Assembly: GCF_004339525.1 (NCBI RefSeq)
Contig: NZ_SMGE01000001.1
Coordinates: forward strand, 1,302,001-1,366,000
Reading direction: 5' to 3'
DNA length: 64,000 nucleotides
From: Flavobacterium sp. 90
GTDB lineage: Bacteria > Bacteroidota > Bacteroidia > Flavobacteriales > Flavobacteriaceae
The notes beneath the pieces are model-generated. The model made no database searches, was not told the origin of the DNA, and saw nothing but the letters and a program-made list of their open reading frames with translations. Of the stretch, positions 1 to 7,426 are shown piece by piece (position 1 is the first letter of the stretch; every line of letters starts with the position of its first letter). The translations under genes were made by a program, and so were the position numbers.

Positions 1-827
1 ACCAAAGTGCTTTGACCATATCCCGCCCAAATACCAATTCCGCCATTTATATTAGATTTCAAACTTGCATTTGCAGGATATATTGGATTTTTACTATTTA
101 CTATTTCGTTTTGCCAACTGTTCCAGAAATCTAAAGCGTCTTTATTCTGCGTTCTTAGTTTTACATGAATCAAATCTCCATCTGTAAAATATGGCGTAAA
201 TTTTGTTTTAGGAAAAAGTAAAACTCCACGGTTTATCTGTACAGAAACTTCAGATTTATTAAAGTTTTGATCGTCTAAATTACCATAAAATGAAGGAACA
301 AAAATTGGTTCTTCACCGTCTATTTTTGTGGCGATCTGATAGTAGTTTTTTTCATTTACCGGATCATCAAATTTTACAAAAATATATCCCGTTGTATCTG
401 CGGAATTCTTCTTTATATATTCGGCATTTTTAAGCGGAACTGATTTTGGAACTTTGGTTATCGCCGTTATAATTCGATTTAAATATTCAATTTTAAGCGA
501 ATATTCTTTTCCGGCTTCTCCTTTTAATGTTGATCCAAAATATACAAATGGAGGCACTCTGTTTTTATCATTTTTGACTCTTAAAACTTCTGATGTCTCA
601 CCATCAGAAATTGTGATTTTTGCAGATCTGATCACGTGACTCAAAACATTTGTCGAATCAATAGTACCAGTAACCGGAATACTGCTCGATAACAAAACCT
701 GAGCATAATCGCCTTCCTCTATCCAGCCTTCTACGATAACTTTAGATTCAAGATTTTGCTCGCTAAAATCATCTTTAGAACAGCTTGTTATTACTAGAGC
801 AAAAAGAAATAGTATATATTTTTTCAT
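1..827 (-). CDS. DUF4249 family lipoprotein (C-terminus cut by window edge)
   Basis: About 275 residues are visible and the frame is open to base 1. The N-terminus is a lipoprotein signal with a lipobox ending ITSC (Cys16), followed by Ser-Lys-Asp-Asp. The body has the beta-rich pattern I associate with DUF4249, including a V-E-G-W-I-E-E-G stretch near residue 35. DUF4249 lipoproteins are usually encoded directly after a TonB-dependent receptor. Here only 3 bases separate this start codon from the stop of the receptor at 831-3110, so the two are almost certainly cotranscribed. By analogy with SusC/SusD pairs it probably sits on the outer membrane and serves the same receptor, but the ligand is unknown. 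Family call is from memory of the sequence pattern. Confidence 0.8.
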   Translation of the reverse strand, partial: MKKYILFLFALVITSCSKDDFSEQNLESKVIVEGWIEEGDYAQVLLSSSIPVTGTIDSTNVLSHVIRSAKITISDGETSEVLRVKNDKNRVPPFVYFGSTLKGEAGKEYSLKIEYLNRIITAITKVPKSVPLKNAEYIKKNSADTTGYIFVKFDDPVNEKNYYQIATKIDGEEPIFVPSFYGNLDDQNFNKSEVSVQINRGVLLFPKTKFTPYFTDGDLIHVKLRTQNKDALDFWNSWQNEIVNSKNPIYPANASLKSNINGGIGIWAGYGQSTL

Positions 828-830
828 GTT

Positions 831-3110
831 TTAAAATTTAAATCTCCAACTTATTGAAGGTAATATTCGGTACAAAACTTTCTCTTCTTGTTTCACAACC
901 ACACTATTTTTATCTTTATTTACCTGAACATTCAACACCACATAAATTGGATTATTAATATTAAAAGTATTGTAGATCGAAAAATTCAAAGCACTTTCTT
1001 TTTGATTCGTTTTCACGAAAAAATAATTTACAGAAACATCTGTTCTGATATAATTTGGCATTTGTGCATTGTTATATCCTGAATATTCTTTGACCGGATT
1101 ATTATTAATAAAATACCATGAAGTCGGCATTGTAAATCGGTTTCCGGAACTAAATATTTGCGTTACGCCAAAATTCCATTTTGAATTCAAATCGTACATT
1201 CCTACTAATGAAAGGTTATGACGACGATCGTATTTCGCAAAATAAGTGTTTCCATTATTAAGTTCATCAAAATTTCGATCAGACCAACTTAAAGTATAAC
1301 TTAGCCAGCCTGTGAATTTTCCGTTACTTTTCTTCAACATCATTTCAAATCCGTATGCTTTTCCTTTTCCAACCAATAAATCATTTTTGAGCGTTGTGGT
1401 CTCGTTAAACTGAGTTATTCCATAAGGATATTCCAGTAAATCTTTCATTGAGCGATAAAATCCTCCAAATGAAGAACTAAAGTTTCTTGAAATATTTTGA
1501 TTTGAACCAATCGAAAATTCGTTCGACGATTGTGGTTTTATTCCGTCTGAACTTGCAATCCAGAAATCTGTCGGAATTCCAACACTCGAAGTTGTAATCA
1601 GGCTTAAATATTGATATTGTTTATTATAAGAAGCGTAAAACGAATATTTGTCATTTGGATAATAATTCAACACGACACGTGGCTGAAAATGTAAATACGA
1701 ATCCTTAGATCCTGAAGTATAATAATTGATTCGAAGCCCTAAATCTGCAATCAAGTTCTCAAATAACTTTGGTTTTGCAGTTGTAAAAACAGCAGCTTCA
1801 TTGGCATTAATTGTACTATTTTGAGCTGTATTGTTATTAGTTGTCAGATTTTCGACATTTACTTTTTGAGGCTGTAAATCATGATACACATATTGTAAAC
1901 CAGATTCAAAAGGAATATTCTTAACGAAATAACGAACTGAATTTGTAAACCCAAAATCTTTTACATAAGAAGAAACACTAAACTGAATTGTAGCTTGTTC
2001 CATATTCAAATCATTAGAATACTGACTGAAATAAACCGAATTTGACATGCTTACTTTAGGCGAAAATGTGGTAACCAAAGTTGGAGAAACTATAAAATTA
2101 CTCCATTTCAAATCGGTTTTTAAAGCCAGATTTCCATCTTTGACTTTTAGTTCGTCTCCGCTAACAAAAGCATCGATAGAAAAAAGATTCTTTTTTGAAA
2201 TTTGAGAAAGAAAGGTAATATTTCCGTCTGAAAATCCATATTTCATGTCCTGAACATCATTGTTTTTCGAACCGGATTTTAATAAGGGTCCCATTATTTC
2301 ATCAATATAGGTTTTTCTGCCCGAGATATAAAAACCTGAATTTTTAGTCATCGGAACTGCCAAACTTATTTGTGATGCCAGAATTCCGATATTTCCTTGT
2401 ATTCCAAATTCTGATGGTATTTTTTTATTGGGAATCAAAAGCGTGGTTGAACTTAAACGTCCGCCATATTTTGCATTTGAACTGGATTTATCAAATTCTA
2501 CTTCCTTAACATGGTCTGTGTTATAAAAAGGAAAAATACCCAATAAATGCGACATTCCATATACGGGAGTTCCGTTGTACAAAATGGCATTATGTCCGGG
2601 ATCTCCGCCTCTTACATATAAATATCCGTTTGCGTCTCCGGAATTCTGAACTCCGGGCGTTAATTGCAAAAGTTTTATAATATCTGTTGTTCCCAAAACT
2701 GTTGGAACTGATGATAACTCTTTTAGATTGAAAGACAATTTACCGCCGGACAAGGTCGTAACTCCACTTTTTTTGTCATTTGCGATGATAACTTCTTTTA
2801 ACTGAGAAATATCTTTTTCTAAAACTATCGAAATTACGGTGTCTTTTACAAAATCAAAATGGAGTGCTTTTTTAAGATATCCTAATTGATCAATCGCTAT
2901 TTCGACTTTTCCTAAGGGAATATTTTGCAAAAAATGTCCGACAGAATCTGATATTGCATAGAAATTCTGATTGTTTGTATGGAAAGAAATACTTACACCA
3001 ACAAGGTTTTCGTTTTCGGGAGATTTTATGTTTCCAATTATAGTGGCTTTAGATTGCGCAAATACATTGGAAAAACAGAACAGAAAAAGGATAATTATTG
3101 ATTTTGGCAC
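831..3110 (-). CDS. TonB-dependent outer-membrane receptor with carboxypeptidase-like N-terminal domain
   Basis: 759 residues. A signal peptide (hydrophobic to FSNVFAQ, about residue 19) is followed by a carboxypeptidase-regulatory-like beta domain (about 22-105), a plug domain (about 115-235, with the VRGGDPGHNAILYNGTPVYG region) and a beta-barrel that ends in an aromatic residue (SWRFKF). The start is a GTG: an in-frame stop lies three codons upstream and no downstream ATG would keep the signal peptide. It would import a substrate across the outer membrane using TonB energy. Its partner is the DUF4249 lipoprotein immediately downstream. The substrate cannot be told from sequence, and nothing nearby points to a particular sugar or metal. 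Confidence 0.9.
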   Translation of the reverse strand: MPKSIIILFLFCFSNVFAQSKATIIGNIKSPENENLVGVSISFHTNNQNFYAISDSVGHFLQNIPLGKVEIAIDQLGYLKKALHFDFVKDTVISIVLEKDISQLKEVIIANDKKSGVTTLSGGKLSFNLKELSSVPTVLGTTDIIKLLQLTPGVQNSGDANGYLYVRGGDPGHNAILYNGTPVYGMSHLLGIFPFYNTDHVKEVEFDKSSSNAKYGGRLSSTTLLIPNKKIPSEFGIQGNIGILASQISLAVPMTKNSGFYISGRKTYIDEIMGPLLKSGSKNNDVQDMKYGFSDGNITFLSQISKKNLFSIDAFVSGDELKVKDGNLALKTDLKWSNFIVSPTLVTTFSPKVSMSNSVYFSQYSNDLNMEQATIQFSVSSYVKDFGFTNSVRYFVKNIPFESGLQYVYHDLQPQKVNVENLTTNNNTAQNSTINANEAAVFTTAKPKLFENLIADLGLRINYYTSGSKDSYLHFQPRVVLNYYPNDKYSFYASYNKQYQYLSLITTSSVGIPTDFWIASSDGIKPQSSNEFSIGSNQNISRNFSSSFGGFYRSMKDLLEYPYGITQFNETTTLKNDLLVGKGKAYGFEMMLKKSNGKFTGWLSYTLSWSDRNFDELNNGNTYFAKYDRRHNLSLVGMYDLNSKWNFGVTQIFSSGNRFTMPTSWYFINNNPVKEYSGYNNAQMPNYIRTDVSVNYFFVKTNQKESALNFSIYNTFNINNPIYVVLNVQVNKDKNSVVVKQEEKVLYRILPSISWRFKF

Positions 3111-3221
3111 TTGATTTTAATAAGAAAAGTGCGAAAGTAATCAATTATAAGCCAATTCTTAAACGATATAAATATTTTATTTTAGGGGTTTAAAATTGTA
3201 TCCTAAAAAGTTTATCGCGAT

Positions 3222-3326
3222 CAGAATGCCGCATGAGGGATAGTAGTAAAAATCCTTCTATTTTTCTTTAAAAATAGAAGATTGTAACGAATAGCCCGAC
3301 CCGCTTTTTCTGCGGGTCATGCCCTA
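3222..3326. repeat. Intergenic palindromic (REP-like) element
   Basis: Two stem-loops lie in the gap between pdxJ and the TonB receptor. The first has perfect 11-base arms at 3255-3265 and 3270-3280. The second has 7-base arms at 3298-3304 (GACCCGC) and 3312-3318 (GCGGGTC). The flanking text (GCATGAGGGATAG before, TAGCCCGACCC after) resembles a dispersed intergenic repeat that I recall from other Flavobacterium genomes. It could also terminate transcription of pdxJ. There is only one copy in this window, so repeat status is inferred. Confidence 0.55.
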
Positions 3327-3338
3327 CTCATTTTTATA

Positions 3339-4052
3339 TTATTTCAATTTATTCAAATACATATTTACCACATTATCTAATCCCAGATAAAGTGCTTCTG
3401 AAATTAATGCGTGTCCGATAGAAACTTCTAATAATCCCGGTATGTTTTGATTGAAAAACTGAATGTTATCTAAACTTAAATCGTGTCCGGCGTTGATTCC
3501 TAAACCTAATTCATTTGCCAGTTTTGCTGCTTCGACATAAGGATCAATTCCGTTTTTATTTCCTAGACTGTATTGATGCGCAAAAGCTTCGGTATATAAT
3601 TCGATTCGGTCAGTTCCTGTTTTTTTGGCTCCTTCAATAATTTCTAAAACCGGATCTACGAAAATCGAAGTTCTGATTCCGTTGCGTTTAAATTCCTGAA
3701 CAACTTCGATTAAATAAGCTTCATTTTTTATAGTATCCCAACCTGCAGAAGAAGTGATCGCTCCAATTGCATCAGGAACTAAAGTTACTTGCGTTGGTTT
3801 GCATTCTAATACTAAATCGATAAAATTATGCTGCGGATTTCCTTCAATATTATATTCGGTGTGAACGATTGCTTTTAAATCTCGTGCATCCTGATAACGA
3901 ATGTGACGCTCGTCCGGACGAGGATGAATGGTAATTCCCTGTGCTCCGAAATTCTGAAGATCTGTAGCTACTTTTAGTAAATCAGGGACATTTCCGCCGC
4001 GTGCATTTCTTAAGGTTGCAATTTTATTGATATTTACACTTAACTTTGTCAT
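3339..4052 (-). CDS. pdxJ: Pyridoxine 5'-phosphate synthase
   Basis: 237 residues, the normal length for PdxJ. The enzyme condenses 3-amino-1-hydroxyacetone phosphate with 1-deoxy-D-xylulose 5-phosphate to make pyridoxine 5'-phosphate, the last ring-forming step of de novo vitamin B6 synthesis in the cytoplasm. Family signatures seen are the N-terminal SVNINKIATLRNARGG, the HPRPDERHIRYQD phosphate-binding stretch near residue 42 and GINAGHDLSLDN in the C-terminal third. It is a TIM barrel. A TAnnTTTG-type box reading toward the gene lies at 4095-4102, but I found no matching TTG upstream of it. It diverges from the CBS gene at 4169. Confidence 0.96.
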   Translation of the reverse strand: MTKLSVNINKIATLRNARGGNVPDLLKVATDLQNFGAQGITIHPRPDERHIRYQDARDLKAIVHTEYNIEGNPQHNFIDLVLECKPTQVTLVPDAIGAITSSAGWDTIKNEAYLIEVVQEFKRNGIRTSIFVDPVLEIIEGAKKTGTDRIELYTEAFAHQYSLGNKNGIDPYVEAAKLANELGLGINAGHDLSLDNIQFFNQNIPGLLEVSIGHALISEALYLGLDNVVNMYLNKLK

Positions 4053-4168
4053 ATAAATAGATAATTAATTCTAGTAACACTATATTTGTTACGACAAAAA
4101 TACAAAGTAAAACGTAGCAGTTTTTGCTATTTTTTGATTATTTTGCATCAAATATCTTCAATTGATTT

Positions 4169-4828
4169 ATGACAGAAATTACGAATTATATCACCAATGA
4201 TTTCAGAGCGATTGATAGTCAGGAAACGATAGCGTCTGTTCAGGACTTTTTTGCGGATTTGAATTTTTCGCATTTTCCGGTTTTGGAGAACGGAATTTTC
4301 ATTGGAAGTATCGCTTCTGACGATGTTGAAACTTTTGACACGGATAAAAAAGCCATCGATTATAAATATACCTTAGAACGTTTTTTTGCCAGAAAATCGA
4401 TGCTTTGGCTTGATGTTTTGGAAGTTTTTGCCAAAAACCACACTAATGTAATTCCTGTTCTTGACGAAAACAACAGCTATATTGGCTATTATGAAATGGA
4501 AGATATCATGAAATTTTTTCAGGAAACTCCATTTTTAAAAGAACAAGGCGGAATAATTATTGTCCAAAAAGGCCTTTTGGATTATTCTATGGGTCAGGTT
4601 ACTCAAATTGTCGAGAGTAATAATGGTAAAATATTAGGTTGTTTTATATCTGAAGCTGATTTGGAAAATGTTCAGATCACGATAAAAATTGGCGTTGGAC
4701 CAATGAATGAAATCATTCAGACTTTCAGACGTTACAATTATGAAATTATTTCAGAACATCAGGAAGACGCTTATATCAATAGCTTAAAAGAACGTTCAGA
4801 CTACTTAGACAAGTATCTTAATATATAA
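4169..4828 (+). CDS. CBS-domain protein with ACT-like C-terminus (AcuB-like)
   Basis: 219 residues with no signal or membrane segment. Two CBS motifs occupy about 1-130 (the second includes NVIPVLDENNSYIGYYEMED). They are followed by an ACT-like segment from about 130 (GGIIIVQKGLLDYSMGQVTQIVESN and onward). This layout resembles AcuB-type regulatory proteins that bind adenine nucleotides. The position just before nadK is a common flavobacterial arrangement as I recall it. Function is unproven: ligand sensing by the CBS pair is inferred from the family only. Confidence 0.8.
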   Translation: MTEITNYITNDFRAIDSQETIASVQDFFADLNFSHFPVLENGIFIGSIASDDVETFDTDKKAIDYKYTLERFFARKSMLWLDVLEVFAKNHTNVIPVLDENNSYIGYYEMEDIMKFFQETPFLKEQGGIIIVQKGLLDYSMGQVTQIVESNNGKILGCFISEADLENVQITIKIGVGPMNEIIQTFRRYNYEIISEHQEDAYINSLKERSDYLDKYLNI

Positions 4829-4926
4829 ATTAGATAATGTGTCAATTAGATAATTTCTGGATTCATCTAATTGACATATTGCAAATTATCTAATTGACAC
4901 ATTGCCAAATTATCTAATTAACAAAA
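4829..4926. repeat. Short inverted/direct repeats between CBS gene and nadK
   Basis: The gap is filled by permutations of one AT-rich unit. An inverted pair with 19-base arms lies at 4838-4856 and 4883-4901 (TGTGTCAATTAGATAATTT and its complement). A third partial arm is at 4864-4877 and a fourth copy of AAATTATCTAATTA at 4907-4920, just before the nadK start. The transcript could fold into alternative hairpins. Whether it ends the CBS transcript or only folds between cotranscribed genes is unknown. Confidence 0.7.
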
Positions 4927-5811
4927 ATGAAAGTAGCCATATACGGACAGTATTATCAAAACAGTACGGAACCTATTATTAAGGACATTTTTTTATTCTT
5001 CAATTCCAATAACGTCGAGATGGTAATTGAAGAAAATTTCCTGAAAATGCTTCACGAAAAACAACTCGTTGACAATCAATACGAGACTTTTTCGTCTACT
5101 ACGTCTTTAGATAATAGTTTTGAAATGCTTATTAGTATTGGTGGCGACGGAACCATTTTGAGAGCTGCAACTTTAGTTCGTGATTCCGGTGTGCCTATTT
5201 TAGGAATCAATGCAGGAAGACTAGGGTTTCTGGCTACTGTTCAAAAAGAAAATATTGACAGCTTTTTGCAATTTGTGATTGATAAAAATTACACTACTTC
5301 CGAAAGAACTTTATTAAGCCTTTCCTGCGATCCAAAAAACGAAGCTATTGAAGATTTGAATTTTGCGATGAACGAAGTTACTGTAAGCCGAAAAGATACG
5401 ACATCAATGGTTACTATTGAAACGTATTTAAACGATGAATATCTAAATTCTTATTGGGCAGACGGTTTAATCATCTCAACTCCCACGGGTTCTACCGGAT
5501 ATTCTTTGAGTTGTGGCGGTCCATTATTAACTCCAGATGTAAAAAGCTTAGTAATAACGCCAATTGCACCTCATAACTTAACAGCAAGACCTCTTGTTAT
5601 TCCTGATGATACCGTAGTTAAACTTCGCGTATCCGGGCGAGAAGATCAATATTTAGTTTCATTGGATTCTAGAATTGCTTCTGTAAAAAACGAATCAATT
5701 TTGACCATCACAAAGACTGATTTTAAAATAAAAATGGTAGAGATTCCCGGTGAAACTTTCCTGAAAACACTTAGAAATAAGCTACTTTGGGGAGAAGACA
5801 AAAGAAACTAA
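4927..5811 (+). CDS. nadK: NAD kinase
   Basis: 294 residues, typical for bacterial NadK, which phosphorylates NAD to NADP with ATP in the cytoplasm. The diagnostic GGDGT motif is at residues 72-76 (SIGGDGTILRAA). The Asn-Glu motif (FAMNEVTVSRKD) and the glycine-rich STPTGSTGYSLSCGGP loop follow in the expected order. It lies between the CBS protein and the DUF6089/uppS operon, the order commonly seen in Flavobacterium. The upstream gap has no recognisable promoter, only repeats. Confidence 0.97.
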   Translation: MKVAIYGQYYQNSTEPIIKDIFLFFNSNNVEMVIEENFLKMLHEKQLVDNQYETFSSTTSLDNSFEMLISIGGDGTILRAATLVRDSGVPILGINAGRLGFLATVQKENIDSFLQFVIDKNYTTSERTLLSLSCDPKNEAIEDLNFAMNEVTVSRKDTTSMVTIETYLNDEYLNSYWADGLIISTPTGSTGYSLSCGGPLLTPDVKSLVITPIAPHNLTARPLVIPDDTVVKLRVSGREDQYLVSLDSRIASVKNESILTITKTDFKIKMVEIPGETFLKTLRNKLLWGEDKRN

Positions 5812-5937
5812 GTCCTTTTCTGACATCTCACTATACGATAATACTACTTTTTCTCGTTCTGCATGTATCGAATCTTCATTAAATGTCTGAAATTCATATC
5901 GTAAATTTAAAAAAAAGCACATTTAACTAAAGCAACG

Positions 5938-5966
5938 TTGATTCGTATCGATAATTATTATATTTG
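5938..5966 (+). promoter_or_regulatory. Flavobacterial sigma-type promoter for DUF6089-uppS-bamA operon
   Basis: A TTG at 5938-5940 is followed after 18 bases by TATATTTG at 5959-5966. This fits the Bacteroidota consensus TTG-N17-23-TAnnTTTG. The start codon of the DUF6089 gene is 18 bases further on. It is the best promoter candidate for the envelope operon that continues through both ompH genes. Confidence 0.75.
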
Positions 5967-5984
5967 CACGCAATTTTGAATTAA

Positions 5985-6674
5985 ATGAAGAAAATTTTTA
6001 ATTTATTGTTATGTTTTTTCCCCTTTATTACACTAAATGCTCAGATCAATGAGATTGGTGTATTTCTTGGCGGAAGTAACTTTGTTGGAGACGTAGGAAG
6101 TACAACCTATATTGCTCCCGAAAAACTGGCTTTTGGTGTTTTATACAAGTGGAACAAGAGTCCTCGCCATTCTTATCGCTTTTCTTACACACAGTCATCT
6201 GTTATTGGAAATGATTACGATTCAAAAGAAACAGGACGAAATAAAAGAGGCTATAGTTTTGAAAACACTATACAAGAGTTATCTGCCGGTTTAGAATTTA
6301 ATTTTTTTGATTTTAATTTACATGATTATCATCCAAAAGTTACTCCTTATATATATTCAGGATTAAGTTACTTTAGGTATGATCAATTGTATCGACAAGT
6401 AGCCAATCCAAATATAACTCAATCCCAAAGATCCGGCTCATTTGCTATACCTATTATATTAGGTGTAAAATCGAATATAGATCCACATTGGGTTTTAGGT
6501 GCTGAAGTTGGAGTTCGCTACACTTTTACAGACGATATTGACGGAAGTAATCCTAATACAAGTAACACGAATATAAAGAAATTCGGGAATTTAAATAATA
6601 ATGACTGGTATGTCTTTTCAGGTATCACTTTAACCTATACCTTTGGACAAAAACCTTGCTATTGCGCATACTAA
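5985..6674 (+). CDS. DUF6089 family outer-membrane beta-barrel protein
   Basis: 229 residues with a clear signal peptide (hydrophobic core, cleavage near LNAQ at about residue 20). The mature part opens with INEIGVFLGGSNFVGDVG, typical of DUF6089, and shows alternating strands with aromatic residues that suggest a small beta-barrel. A DUF6089 gene immediately before uppS and bamA is a conserved neighbourhood in flavobacteria, so a role in envelope assembly is possible. No biochemical function is known to me. It is followed after 4 bases by uppS. Confidence 0.85.
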   Translation: MKKIFNLLLCFFPFITLNAQINEIGVFLGGSNFVGDVGSTTYIAPEKLAFGVLYKWNKSPRHSYRFSYTQSSVIGNDYDSKETGRNKRGYSFENTIQELSAGLEFNFFDFNLHDYHPKVTPYIYSGLSYFRYDQLYRQVANPNITQSQRSGSFAIPIILGVKSNIDPHWVLGAEVGVRYTFTDDIDGSNPNTSNTNIKKFGNLNNNDWYVFSGITLTYTFGQKPCYCAY

Positions 6675-6678
6675 TAAA

Positions 6679-7419
6679 ATGAACTTACTAGACTCTATAG
6701 ATCAAACCAACTTACCCAAACATTTGGCCATTATTATGGACGGAAATGGTCGTTGGGCTAAACAGCAAGGCTTCTTAAGAGCTTTTGGCCACGAAAACGG
6801 AACTAAATCTGTCAAAAAAACAATTACAACTTGCGCCAAACTAGGTATTGAGTATCTTACCTTATATGCTTTTTCTACAGAAAACTGGAATCGTCCAAAA
6901 CTGGAGGTTGAAGCTTTAATGAAAATACTGATCAATTCCCTAAAAAAAGAGTTAGTTACTTTACAGGAAAACAACATAAAATTGAATGCAATTGGTAATC
7001 TTGAGAAATTACCAAAATCTGCTCAAAAAGAACTTCTTGATGTAATTGATAAAACCAAAAACAATACGCGTCTCACGCTAACACTGGCTTTAAGTTACGG
7101 ATCAAGAGAAGAATTGGTAAATGCCGTTAGAATCATCAGTGATAAAGTTAAAAATAATATAATTTCAATAGACACTATTGACGATTCAATTATAAATGAG
7201 CATCTTTACACGCAAAATTTACCTGACGTAGATTTATTAATACGAACAAGTGGAGAACATAGAATAAGTAATTTTTTGCTATGGCAAATAGCCTATGCAG
7301 AATTATATTTTACTAATGTCTTGTGGCCAGACTTTAAAGATCAAGATTTATATGAGGCTATTATTAGTTATCAAAAAAGAGAACGTAGATTTGGAAAAAC
7401 CAGTGAACAAATTAAATAA
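6679..7419 (+). CDS. uppS: Isoprenyl transferase (undecaprenyl diphosphate synthase)
   Basis: 246 residues from the ATG at 6679. A longer frame from a TTG at 6643 would run into the DUF6089 gene and adds nothing conserved. The cis-prenyltransferase signatures are present: HLAIIMDGNGRWAK with the catalytic Asp at residue 21, LYAFSTENWNRP, and near the C-terminus DLLIRTSGEHRISNFLLWQ. The enzyme chains isopentenyl units onto farnesyl diphosphate to make the undecaprenyl lipid carrier for peptidoglycan and surface glycans. Its neighbours BamA and OmpH make this an envelope operon. Confidence 0.96.
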   Translation: MNLLDSIDQTNLPKHLAIIMDGNGRWAKQQGFLRAFGHENGTKSVKKTITTCAKLGIEYLTLYAFSTENWNRPKLEVEALMKILINSLKKELVTLQENNIKLNAIGNLEKLPKSAQKELLDVIDKTKNNTRLTLTLALSYGSREELVNAVRIISDKVKNNIISIDTIDDSIINEHLYTQNLPDVDLLIRTSGEHRISNFLLWQIAYAELYFTNVLWPDFKDQDLYEAIISYQKRERRFGKTSEQIK

Positions 7420-7426
7420 TTTTTTA

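Noticed and set aside
6643..6678. Longer uppS start at a TTG inside the DUF6089 gene
   Set aside because: It overlaps the upstream gene and adds 12 non-conserved residues; the ATG at 6679 matches the family's N-terminus.
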